From contig JAEXGT010000096.1 of assembly GCA_023450615.1 (NCBI GenBank), positions 1 to 29,303 on the forward strand: 29,303 nt of DNA. The letters are read 5' to 3'. Under the pieces are notes generated by a model that worked only from the letters and a program-made list of their open reading frames with translations, did not search any database and was not told the origin of the DNA. Numbering within the stretch: position 1 is the stretch's first letter; each line of letters starts with the position of its first letter. The translations under genes and the position numbers were made by a program. Shown piece after piece: positions 7,807 to 16,500 of the stretch. This DNA comes from Pseudomonadota bacterium. GTDB lineage: Bacteria > Pseudomonadota > Alphaproteobacteria > Rhizobiales > Beijerinckiaceae.

Positions 7807-7833
7807 CGCGTAAGCATGAGATCTCACCCCGAT

Positions 7834-7865
7834 CCTCAGCGGATTGTGCCCGCAATCCTCTGAGG
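7834..7865 (+). terminator. hairpin downstream of rsmB
   Basis: CCTCAG (7834-7839) and GGATTG (7841-7846) pair with CAATCC (7853-7858) and CTGAGG (7860-7865) across one C/T mismatch, with a 6-base loop. It starts 27 bases after the rsmB stop. No T-run follows immediately, although GGGTTTCTGTTT comes a few bases later, so termination is likely but may be partial. Confidence 0.55.
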
Positions 7866-7895
7866 ACGGGTTGGGTTTCTGTTTAAACCGGTCAC

Positions 7896-7919
7896 AACAA
7901 CGCGTGCTTACACGTTGTT
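7896..7919. promoter_or_regulatory. inverted repeat upstream of the heparinase-like gene
   Basis: AACAACG at 7896-7902 is the reverse complement of CGTTGTT at 7913-7919, and the pairing extends inward (GTG 7904-7906 with CAC 7911-7913) with a small bulge. It lies about 70 bases before the GTG start in an otherwise empty stretch. It could be an operator or a leader hairpin; no regulator family is suggested. Confidence 0.35.
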
Positions 7920-7985
7920 AACCAGTCAGCAGGAACTCCCTTCTATGCTGGCGCGGACGAGCATGACCTAAAAGGAGCGCCACGG

Positions 7986-9746
7986 GTGGATTTCGGGCCA
8001 GATCGCTGGCGTTTGTACAAGCTTGCCTTATCGGAGGCAGGCCGTGCCATGCGTGGAGCAACGGTCTGGAGCTTGTCCAAGGTGTTCGCGCGAACGCCGA
8101 TGCCCACGCGGCTGCTTTTCGCGCCGCAGGATCTGCGCACGGCCGACCCCACCATCGCGACCGATATCTATTCCGGCTTCTTCGCCTTCGCGGGACGCGC
8201 GATCACGACGAGCGGCCGCTCGCCATTCGCCTTCACGCCACCGAGCAGAGCCTGGGGCGAGGCGCTCTACGGCTTCGGATGGCTGCGCCACCTGCGGGCC
8301 GCGGGCACCGCTCTGGCGCAGGCCAATGCGCGCTCGCTGGTGGATGAATTCGTTTCCTCGAAACTCGGCGACAGGAATCTTGCCTGCGACACTCAGGTGA
8401 TCGCGCGTCGCCTCATGTCCTTCATCAGCCAATCCCCGCTGATCCTCGAAGGCGCGGATCACGCGTTCTACCAACGGTTCCTGCGCCTGATCGGCCAGCA
8501 TGTGCGCGAGCTCGAGCGCCATGTGCGCTCCGGCGCCCTGCCCCAGCAGCAGCTGATGGCGGCGATTGCGCTCTGCTATGCGGGCCTTTGCTGCGAGGGC
8601 CTGGATCGCAATTTGCGCCGCGCGAGCCGCCTCCTGGCCCGTGAGCTCGACCGGCAGATCCTGGCCGATGGCGGCCATGCAAGCCGCAACCCGCGCATCG
8701 TCGTCGATCTCCTGTTCGACCTTCTGCCCCTGCGCCAGATGTTCGCGAGCCGCGAGGTCGATACGCCCGAGGCGCTGCTCAACGCCATCGACCGCATGTT
8801 GCCCATGGTTCGCCTGTTCCGGCACGGCGACGGCACGCTCTCGCATTTCAACGGCATGGGCGTGACGGCGGCCGACCATCTCGCGACCCTGCTCACCTAT
8901 GACGACATGCGCAGCCAGCCGATCCAGCACGCGCCCCATTCGGGCTACGAGCGCATGGAGGCGGGCCGCACGCTGCTCGTGGTGGATGTGGGCGCTCCGC
9001 CTCCGAGAGGCCTTTCGACCGAAGCCGGCGCGGGCTGCCTGTCCTTCGAATTCTCCAGCGCCTCGCAGCGCATCGTCGTCAATTGCGGCACGCCGCGGAT
9101 CGCGGGCGACACCATCATCCAGGCGTCGCGCTCGACAGCCGCGCATTCGACAGCCTCGGTCAACGACATCTCATCCTGCCAGACGGTGGGCGACCGGGGC
9201 GGCTGGTTCAGCCGGCGGCTCGCCCGCTGGCTGCTTGGCCGGATCGGCCCCGTGGTGCTGAGCGGCCCGGAGAAGGTCACTTCCGAGCGCAGCGAGCGGG
9301 AGCACGCCCAGGTTTTGACCGCCAGCCATGACGGCTATCGCCAGCGCTTCGGCGTGATCCACGAGCGGCGGCTGCAGCTTGCGCCCAAGGGCAATGTCCT
9401 GGACGGCGAAGACGTCTTCTGGGGCGAAGGCACAGGAGCCGCCTCGGCGGAGGTCACCATCCGCTTCCACCTCGCCCCCGGCGTCAAGGCGAGCCGCGCG
9501 CAGGGTGGACGGGTCGTGATGCTCGTCCTGCCCAACCAGGAGGCCTGGCAGTTCACCGCCACGCCGGTCGGGACCCATGTGGAGGACAGCGTGTTCCTGG
9601 CGGCCCCCGACGGCATGCGCCGCACGGAGCAGATCGTGCTCGGCCTGCGCCCCAGCGAGACCCCTTCCGTCCGCTGGCGCTTCGAGCGCCTGGCGCGCAC
9701 CTATAATCCGAGCCAGCCCGAAGGGACGACAGGGGATCTGCTGTGA
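7986..9746 (+). CDS. heparinase II/III family protein
   Basis: Protein of 586 residues with the two-part layout of Hepar_II_III proteins: an N-terminal alpha-helical toroid-like part (about 1-310) and a C-terminal beta-sandwich part (about 320-560). Recognisable family stretches are RHGDGTLSHFNGMG near 279-291, the STAAHSTASVND region near 382-395 and HDGYRQRFGVIHERR near 448-462. Characterised relatives are polysaccharide lyases acting on uronic-acid polymers, but the substrate here is unknown. There is no clear signal peptide and no carbohydrate-utilisation genes beside it. GTG 7986 is well supported by AAAGGAG at 7971-7977, eight bases away. It sits between rsmB and purH, an order I recall as common in this bacterial order. 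Whether it is an active lyase is open. Confidence 0.88.
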   Translation: MDFGPDRWRLYKLALSEAGRAMRGATVWSLSKVFARTPMPTRLLFAPQDLRTADPTIATDIYSGFFAFAGRAITTSGRSPFAFTPPSRAWGEALYGFGWLRHLRAAGTALAQANARSLVDEFVSSKLGDRNLACDTQVIARRLMSFISQSPLILEGADHAFYQRFLRLIGQHVRELERHVRSGALPQQQLMAAIALCYAGLCCEGLDRNLRRASRLLARELDRQILADGGHASRNPRIVVDLLFDLLPLRQMFASREVDTPEALLNAIDRMLPMVRLFRHGDGTLSHFNGMGVTAADHLATLLTYDDMRSQPIQHAPHSGYERMEAGRTLLVVDVGAPPPRGLSTEAGAGCLSFEFSSASQRIVVNCGTPRIAGDTIIQASRSTAAHSTASVNDISSCQTVGDRGGWFSRRLARWLLGRIGPVVLSGPEKVTSERSEREHAQVLTASHDGYRQRFGVIHERRLQLAPKGNVLDGEDVFWGEGTGAASAEVTIRFHLAPGVKASRAQGGRVVMLVLPNQEAWQFTATPVGTHVEDSVFLAAPDGMRRTEQIVLGLRPSETPSVRWRFERLARTYNPSQPEGTTGDLL

Positions 9747-9771
9747 GCGGGGTCGCCCAAGGCCCGCGCCC

Positions 9772-10035
9772 ATGAGCATCGCCGATGCGGTCGGACTGGT
9801 CGGGGTCGCTGCCTATCTGTCGGCCTATGGGCTCCTTCAATTGGGTATCCTGAAAGTCGAGGACGGCCGTTATGCCCTGCTCAACGGCGCGGGCGCCCTC
9901 CTGATCCTCTATTCCCTGGTCTACGACTTCAACCTGCCCTCCTTCATCACCCAGACGGCCTGGCTGATCCTGACGATCATCGGGTATGCGCGGTTGCGTT
10001 TGAGGCGGAGGCCGCCAGCGGGGTCGGAACGGTAG
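9772..10035 (+). CDS. small three-helix membrane protein, CBU_0592-like
   Basis: Protein of 87 residues with three hydrophobic segments at about 5-26, 36-51 and 56-74, and a basic C-terminal tail (RLRLRRRPPAGSER). It resembles the CBU_0592-like family of small membrane proteins of unknown function. ATG 9772 begins 25 bases after the heparinase-like stop on the same strand, so it is probably in the same transcript. I see no strong ribosome binding site. No function is assigned; the conserved middle LYSLVYDFNLPSFITQ is the part to compare with relatives. Confidence 0.75.
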   Translation: MSIADAVGLVGVAAYLSAYGLLQLGILKVEDGRYALLNGAGALLILYSLVYDFNLPSFITQTAWLILTIIGYARLRLRRRPPAGSER

Positions 10036-10175
10036 CGAAGCAGCAGCTCCTTCGGCCTTCCCCTATGGCAGCCAAAGGCTTGGTGCATACCTGAAACCCT
10101 ACTCTCCCCGGTTCCCATACCGCCCCTCTCGTGCTATCGCGCCCGCATCCTTTACCCCTTCATGGAGCGGCCGCC

Positions 10176-11768
10176 ATGCCGAGCGATCTGAAGCGCGTTT
10201 CCCGCGCTCTGCTTTCCGTATCCGACAAGACGGGTCTCGTGGACTTCGCCCGGGCGCTGGTTGAGCGCGGCATCGAGCTGGTCTCGACCGGCGGCACGCA
10301 CAAGACGCTCAGCGAGGCGGGCCTGCCCGTAAAGGATGTGAGCGACCTGACGGGCTTTCCCGAGATGATGGACGGGCGCGTGAAGACGCTGCATCCGTCG
10401 GTCCATGGGGGCCTTCTCGGCATCCGCTCGAACCCCGAGCATCAAGCGGCGATGCTCGCCCACGGCATTCAGCCCATCGACCTGCTGGTGGTGAACCTCT
10501 ACCCCTTCGAGGCAACCGTCGCCGCGGGCAAGCCCTATGACGACTGCATCGAGAATATCGATATCGGCGGCCCCGCCATGATCCGCGCCGCCGCGAAGAA
10601 CCACGGCGACGTGGCCGTGGTGGTGGACGGCGCAGACTATGCCGCCATTCTCGACGATCTCTCCGCCCATAACGGCGCGGTGACCTACACCCTCCGCCGC
10701 CGTCTCGCCCAGAAGGCCTATGCCCGCACGGCGGCCTACGACGCGGCGATCTCCAACTGGTTCGCCAACGAGCTCGATGAGGCCACCCCGCCCTTCCGCG
10801 CGCTCGGCGGCTCCATTGCCGAGGTGATGCGCTACGGCGAGAACCCGCACCAGAGCGCCGCCTTCTACCGCACGCCCGAGCAGCGCCCCGGCGTTTCGAC
10901 GGCGCGTCAGGTGCAGGGCAAGCAGCTCTCCTACAACAACATCAACGACACCGACGCCGCCTATGAGGCGGTCGCGGAATTCGCGCCGGAGCGTTCGGCG
11001 GCCATCGTGATCGTGAAGCACGCCAATCCCTGCGGCGTCGCGGAAGGTGCCAGCCTCGTGGAAGCCTACGAGAAGGCCCTGCGCTGCGATCCGGTTTCGG
11101 CCTTCGGCGGCATCGTCGCCATGAACCGCACCCTCGATGCGGAAGCGGCAAAGGCCATCACGGAGATCTTCACGGAGGTGATCATCGCCCCTGACGCGAG
11201 CGAAGAGGCGATTGCCATCGTCGCCGCGAAGAAGAACCTGCGCCTGCTGCTCGCAGGCGGCCTGCCCGATCCGCGTCAGGCCGGCTTGACGCTTCGCACG
11301 GTGGCGGGCGGCTTCCTCGCGCAGTCGCGCGACAACGCCGTCGTCGACGCGATGGACCTCAAGGTGGTGACGAAGCGCGCGCCGAGCGAGCGCGAGCTCG
11401 CCGATCTGCGCTTCGCCTTCCGCGTGGCCAAGCACGTGAAGTCGAACGCCATCGTCTATGCCAAGGATCTCGCTACCGTCGGCATCGGCGCGGGCCAGAT
11501 GAGCCGCGTCGACTCCTCCCGCATCGCCGCCTGGAAGGCGGCGGAAGCCGCCAAGGCGGCAGGACTGCCGGAAACGCTCGCCAAGGGGTCCGTCGTCGCC
11601 TCCGACGCCTTCTTCCCCTTCGCGGACGGCTTGCTCGCCGCAGCCGAAGCCGGCGCCACCGCCGTGATTCAGCCCGGCGGCTCCATGCGCGACGACGAGG
11701 TGATCAAGGCCGCCGACGAGGCAGGCCTCGCCATGGTCTTCACGGGCCACAGACACTTCCGGCACTGA
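10176..11768 (+). CDS. purH: bifunctional AICAR formyltransferase / IMP cyclohydrolase
   Basis: Cytoplasmic enzyme of 530 residues doing the last two steps of de novo purine synthesis: AICAR is formylated with 10-formyl-THF and FAICAR is cyclised to IMP. The N-terminal MGS-like cyclohydrolase domain shows SVSDKTGLVDFARAL, STGGTHKTL and GRVKTLHPSVHGG. The formyltransferase domain shows RYGENPHQSAAFY and the catalytic Lys-His pair in VKHANPCGVAEG. Length and motifs are standard. ATG 10176 is chosen because GGAG lies eight bases upstream; an in-frame GTG at 10131 would add 15 unconserved residues. A 140-base gap separates it from the membrane-protein gene, so it may have its own promoter. The repeat at 11780-11816 follows closely. 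Confidence 0.97.
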   Translation: MPSDLKRVSRALLSVSDKTGLVDFARALVERGIELVSTGGTHKTLSEAGLPVKDVSDLTGFPEMMDGRVKTLHPSVHGGLLGIRSNPEHQAAMLAHGIQPIDLLVVNLYPFEATVAAGKPYDDCIENIDIGGPAMIRAAAKNHGDVAVVVDGADYAAILDDLSAHNGAVTYTLRRRLAQKAYARTAAYDAAISNWFANELDEATPPFRALGGSIAEVMRYGENPHQSAAFYRTPEQRPGVSTARQVQGKQLSYNNINDTDAAYEAVAEFAPERSAAIVIVKHANPCGVAEGASLVEAYEKALRCDPVSAFGGIVAMNRTLDAEAAKAITEIFTEVIIAPDASEEAIAIVAAKKNLRLLLAGGLPDPRQAGLTLRTVAGGFLAQSRDNAVVDAMDLKVVTKRAPSERELADLRFAFRVAKHVKSNAIVYAKDLATVGIGAGQMSRVDSSRIAAWKAAEAAKAAGLPETLAKGSVVASDAFFPFADGLLAAAEAGATAVIQPGGSMRDDEVIKAADEAGLAMVFTGHRHFRH

Positions 11769-11779
11769 GCCGATAGCAG

Positions 11780-11816
11780 CGTCATCCCGGGTTCTGCCGC
11801 GCAGACCGGGATGACG
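11780..11816. repeat. palindromic repeat / terminator after purH
   Basis: CGTCATCCCGG (11780-11790) pairs perfectly with CCGGGATGACG (11806-11816), and the loop holds a second stem TCTGC-CGC-GCAGA (11793-11805). TTTCTCCTTT follows, giving it the form of an intrinsic terminator for purH. It shares GTCATCCCGG with the element at 2361-2394. Confidence 0.7.
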
Positions 11817-11862
11817 TTTCTCCTTTCGCCTCCCATATGTCTGGCAAGGAAAGGAGATCCTG

Positions 11863-12183
11863 ATGATCATCACCACCACGCCCTCCATCGAAGGCCGACG
11901 CATCGCCGCCTATCGCGGCATCGTCTCCGGCGAGGCCATTTTCGGCGCGAATGTCTTTCGCGATTTCTTCGCCTCCATCCGCGACGTGGTGGGCGGGCGC
12001 TCGGGCTCCTATGAGCGCGTATTGCGCGACGGGCGCGACACGGCGATCAGCGAGATGATCGAGGAAGCGCAGCGCCTCGGGGCTCACGCGATTGTCGGCG
12101 TGCACATGGATTACGGCGCGATCGGCAAGAACGAAGGCATGATGATGGTGACCGTGAGCGGCACCGCCGTGACGCTCGAATAA
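11863..12183 (+). CDS. YbjQ/UPF0145 family protein
   Basis: Protein of 106 residues, a typical length for the YbjQ family (heavy-metal-binding domain, UPF0145). Members form a pentameric ring by structure but have no firm function. Matching features are the start MIITTTPSIEGRRI, the central GEAIFGANVFRDFFASIRDVVGG split across a turn, and AQRLGAHAIVGVHMDYG near 67-85. No cysteine is present, so a metal site of the thiolate kind is absent. A strong AAAGGAG precedes the ATG. It is preceded by the purH hairpin and ends only 4 bases from the stop of the convergent MFS gene. Confidence 0.88.
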   Translation: MIITTTPSIEGRRIAAYRGIVSGEAIFGANVFRDFFASIRDVVGGRSGSYERVLRDGRDTAISEMIEEAQRLGAHAIVGVHMDYGAIGKNEGMMMVTVSGTAVTLE

Positions 12184-12187
12184 AGCC

Positions 12188-13528
12188 TCAGGCCTTCTTC
12201 ACGCCGCTCAGAAGCGCGAAACCTGCGAGCAGGAACAGGATCAGCACCGCCGGTCCCGCCGCTTGCGTCTGGAAGATCATGGTGGCGACTGCAACGGCAA
12301 GCGGCGCGAGGAAGGACGTGACCTTTCCCGACAGGGCCAGCAACCCGAAATAGCGGCCGGCCTCGCGCGGCGGCACGAGCCGCGCGAGCAGGCTGCGCGA
12401 GGAAGCCTGCAGAGGCCCTGCAACGGAGCCGATGACGAGGCCGAGCAGGACGAAGAGCTTTTCCGGCGCGCTCGCATAAAGTCCCTCGCCCGCAGGCGCC
12501 GAGGGGATGACGAAGAGAATGTGCTCGCGGCCGAGCGACAACACGCCCACGCAGACGAGAGCGAGGGTCAGGATTGCGCCCATGATGACGGGCTTCGCGC
12601 CGAAGCGGTCGTCGAGCCTGCCGCCGATCAACGCCCCGATGGTGCCGGTGATGGTGAGCATGATGCCGAAGAGGCCGAGTTCCGTCGCCTGCCAGCCGAA
12701 CACCCCTGCCCCGTAGATGCCACCGAACGCAAAGAGCGCAACCAGCGCATCCTGATAGACCATGTTGGCGATGAGAAAGCGCAGTACGCCCTCGTGCCGC
12801 CGCGCATCGATGAGCGTGCGCTTCACCTGCACAAGCCCTTGCCACACGGCCTCGCCCAATTTCAGTTTGGAACGCGCGAGATCGGGCGTGAACAGGAAGA
12901 GCGGCATCACGAAGACGAGAAACCATACGGCCGAGAGCGGGCCGGTGATGCGGTCGCCCTCGTGTTGCGCGGGATCGAGCCCGAAGAGCGGCGTGAATCC
13001 GAAGAAGGTTTTGCCGCTGCCCGGATCGGCGGCCAGGAAGCCCAGCACGATCACGAGCGAGACCAAGCCTCCAAGATAGCCTATGGCCCAGCCGGTGCCG
13101 GAGAGCCGCCCGAACCGCTCCGGCGGCACGAGATGCGGAATCATGGCGTTGTTGAAGACCGCAGCCACTTCGACGGCGATTGTCGCGACGGCGAAGCCGA
13201 AGAGCGAGATGGCAATGGCGTGCGGCACGCCGGGCGCGGCATACCAGAGCGCGAAGGAAGCGACGAAGAGCACAAGGCCACAGGCCGCGATCCACGGCTT
13301 CTTCGGGCCTGTCGCATCGGCCACGGAGCCGAGAACCGGCGAGAGGATGGCGAGCGCGAAACCCGCCGCCGCCGTGGCATAGCCCCAGAGGCTCTGGCCT
13401 GTCACCGGATCGGGCGCGAGCGATGCCGCGAAATACGGTGCGAAGACGAAGGTGGTGACGAGGGTGAAGAAGGGCTGACACGCCCAGTCGAACAGCAGCC
13501 AGCCCAGGATGGCGGGGCGCGATGCCAT
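12188..13528 (-). CDS. MFS transporter, UMF1/Atg22-like family
   Basis: Inner-membrane transporter of about 446 residues with roughly twelve hydrophobic segments. The start ILGWLLFDWACQPFFTLVTT and SVADATGPKKPW in the first cytoplasmic loop are characteristic of the UMF1 (Atg22-like) branch of the major facilitator superfamily. Yeast Atg22 exports amino acids from the vacuole; bacterial substrates are unknown. I use ATG 13528, which gives MASRPAILGW. GTG 13561 and TTG 13564 are alternatives, with AGGAA about eight bases before them. It lies 65 bases downstream of the glutamate dehydrogenase gene on the same strand and could be co-transcribed with it, which would place an amino-acid transporter beside an amino-acid catabolic enzyme (inference). 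Confidence 0.85.
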   Translation of the reverse strand: MASRPAILGWLLFDWACQPFFTLVTTFVFAPYFAASLAPDPVTGQSLWGYATAAAGFALAILSPVLGSVADATGPKKPWIAACGLVLFVASFALWYAAPGVPHAIAISLFGFAVATIAVEVAAVFNNAMIPHLVPPERFGRLSGTGWAIGYLGGLVSLVIVLGFLAADPGSGKTFFGFTPLFGLDPAQHEGDRITGPLSAVWFLVFVMPLFLFTPDLARSKLKLGEAVWQGLVQVKRTLIDARRHEGVLRFLIANMVYQDALVALFAFGGIYGAGVFGWQATELGLFGIMLTITGTIGALIGGRLDDRFGAKPVIMGAILTLALVCVGVLSLGREHILFVIPSAPAGEGLYASAPEKLFVLLGLVIGSVAGPLQASSRSLLARLVPPREAGRYFGLLALSGKVTSFLAPLAVAVATMIFQTQAAGPAVLILFLLAGFALLSGVKKA

Positions 13529-13593
13529 GGCGGATTTCGTCCGCAGCTCGCTCCCCCTCACCAATTCGTTCCTGTCACGATGGACCTCTCGCT

Positions 13594-16500
13594 TCAGCCT
13601 GTTCTCGCCAGATCCCCGAGCAGGCTCGCCGCTACGGTGATCTTCGACAGGGTGAGCCCCGAAGTGACGATGCTGTCCACCGCGCTTCTGATGCGGCTGA
13701 CATCGGCGCCGCGCTTCTCGCTCCAGGCCTGGACCGCGTCCACGCCGGAAAGATCGCCTGCGGAGACCTCCGCCGTCAGGCCGCGATGGGCATAGGCGAT
13801 GCTGTCGATGGCGCGGTCGAGCGCCAGGCGGTCGAAATAATCGCTGACGGTGATCTCATGCGCCGCGCCGATGAGCGAGCCCAGGCGGAAGGCCGCTTCG
13901 AGCGCGAAGTGAGTGCGCGCGATGTCGCTCACGGGCTTGCCGGTCTTCTGCGCGGTGAGCGCGATATCGGGAGCCGCCACGAGATCCGGGAGGGCAGCGA
14001 TGCGACGGGCCAGATCCTCAGGCACCCCTTGATCCATCAGCGCTTTCGCGCGGGCGTTCAGGACTTCGAGCGCGTCCGGCGACAGGGCTTCCGGCAGGAT
14101 GCGCTCCACCTCCGCGATGCCGGCCTGATAGGCGCCGATCACCGCGTCGAGGGAATGGGTGCTGAAATCCACGTTGCGGATGAACCAGACGATGCGGTTC
14201 ATGAGCAGATCCTGCAGCTCGCCGTAGAGACGCAGCTGGAGCTTGCCCGGCACCACGCCGTCGAGGGCATCGATGGCGACGTTCATCTCGGTGAGGCCGA
14301 ACGAATCGCGGGTCGCCGCATAGGCCGCCGCAATCGTCGGAGCATCCGCGCCGGTCTGGTCCACGAGGCGGGCCACCATGGTGGGGCCGCCGCGATTGAT
14401 GATGGCGTTGGCAAGCTGCGTCGCGATGATCTCACGGCGCAGGCGATGCGTTGCAATCGCATCCGGGAAGCGCTCGCGCATTTCAGCAGGGAAATACCGA
14501 TCGAGTTCCTTGCCGAGATAAGGATCGTCCGGGACGGCGCTCTCCAGGAGTTCGTCATGCAGGGAGAGCTTGGCGTAAGCAAGCAGAACCGCGAGTTCCG
14601 AACGGGTGAGGGCCTCACCACGCCGCGCGCGCTCCGTGAGCGTCGCATCGTCGGGCAGGTATTCCACCTTGCGGTTGAGACGGCCCTGGCCTTCCAGCAT
14701 CTGCATAAGACGGCGCGCGAAGCCGAGATCGGCAAGGCCGCGCTGCTCGGAGAGCGAGAGCGCCAGCGTCTGCAGATAGTTGTTGCGCAGCACGAGGCCC
14801 GCGACCTCGTCCGTCATGTCGGCGAGGAGCGTGTTGCGCGCTTCTTCCGTCAGGCGGCCGTCGCGCTCGGGCGTGGTGAGCGCGATCTTAATGTTCACCT
14901 CCAGGTCGGAGGTGTTGACGCCTGCCGAGTTGTCGATGGCATCCGTGTTGAGGCGAACGCCGTTCTGCCCGGCCTCGATGCGGCCGCGCTGGGTCATGCC
15001 CAGATTGGCGCCTTCGCCGATCACCTTGGCGCGCACATCCGCACCGGTGATGCGGATCGCGTCGTTGGCACGGTCGCCCACCTGCTCGTCAGTCTCGACG
15101 GAGGAACGGATATAGGTGCCGATGCCGCCGAACCAGAGCAGGCCGACACTGGCCTTCAGGATCGCGGTCATCACTTCGGCGGGAGTCGCCTCCGCCTTGT
15201 CGAGATCGAGAAGCGCCCGCACCTCAGGAGTGAGCGGAATTGATTTCGCGCTGCGCGAGAACACGCCGCCACCTGCGGAAATCAACGACTTGTCGTAATC
15301 CTGCCAGCTCGAACGGGGCAGATTGAACAGGCGCTCACGCTCCTTGAAGGCCGTTTCCGGATCAGGGTTCGGATCGAGGAAGATGTCGCGGTGGTCGAAG
15401 GCCGCCACGAGCTTCAGCGCGCGCGAGAGCAGCATGCCGTTGCCGAACACGTCGCCCGACATGTCGCCCACGCCCGCCACGGTGACGGGCTGCGTCTGGA
15501 TGTCGATATCCATTTCGCGGAAGTGGCGCTTGACCGCTTCCCACGCGCCGCGGGCAGTGATGCCCATCTTCTTGTGGTCATAGCCCTGGCTTCCGCCGGA
15601 AGCGAAGGCATCGCCCAGCCAATGGCCCTTCTCGATGGAGAGCGCATTCGCCGTATCCGAGAACGTGGCCGTGCCCTTGTCGGCGGCGACCACGAGATAG
15701 GGATCGTCTCCGTCGTGGCGCACCGTGTTGGCGGGCGGCACCACATGGTCGCCCTCGATATTGTCGGTGAGCTGCAGGAGGGTGCGCACGAAAATGCGAT
15801 AGCTCTCCGTGCCTTCTGCGAGCCATGCCTGACGGTCGCTCGCCGGCGGCAGCTGCTTCGGAACGAAACCGCCCTTCGCGCCCACCGGCACGATCACGGC
15901 GTTCTTCACCTGCTGCGCCTTCACGAGGCCCAGCACTTCGGTGCGGAAATCCTGCGGGCGGTCGGACCAGCGAAGACCGCCGCGCGCCACCTTGCCGTAG
16001 CGCAGATGCACGCCCTCGACACGCGGCGAATACACGAAGATCTCGTAGAGAGGCTTCGGCAGAGGCAGGCCTTCCACCTTCGCGCATTCGAACTTGAACG
16101 CGATGGTCTGGCGCGGCAGGCCGTTGCCTTCCAGCTGGAAGAAGTTGGTGCGCGTCGCGGATTCGATCAGGTTGATGAAGCGACGAAGAATGCGGTCATC
16201 GTCGAGGCTCGTGACAGCCTGCAACTGCTCTTCGATGGAGGCGCGCAGCTTGGCTTCGCCCTCGGCGTTGCCTGCATGGCGCGGATCGAAACGGGCATAG
16301 AAGAGCTTCACGATGTTCTTGGTGATCGCGGAATGACGCGCGAGCGTATCCGCGAGGTAATCCTGCGCATAAGCGACTTGGATCTGACGCAGATAGCGTC
16401 CGAGCGTACGCACCATGGCCACATCGCGCCAGCCGAGGCCCGCTTCGAGCACGAGACGGTTGAAGCCGTCCGATTCCGCCAGACCGCGGAACAGGGCGAG

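Noticed and set aside
10152..11903. 583-codon minus-strand open frame opposite purH
   Set aside because: Shadow of purH; His/Gly/Arg-rich without motifs.
13522..15243. 573-codon plus-strand open frame across the gdh C-terminal part and the gap to the MFS gene
   Set aside because: Antisense to conserved coding sequence with shadow-like composition and no ribosome binding site.
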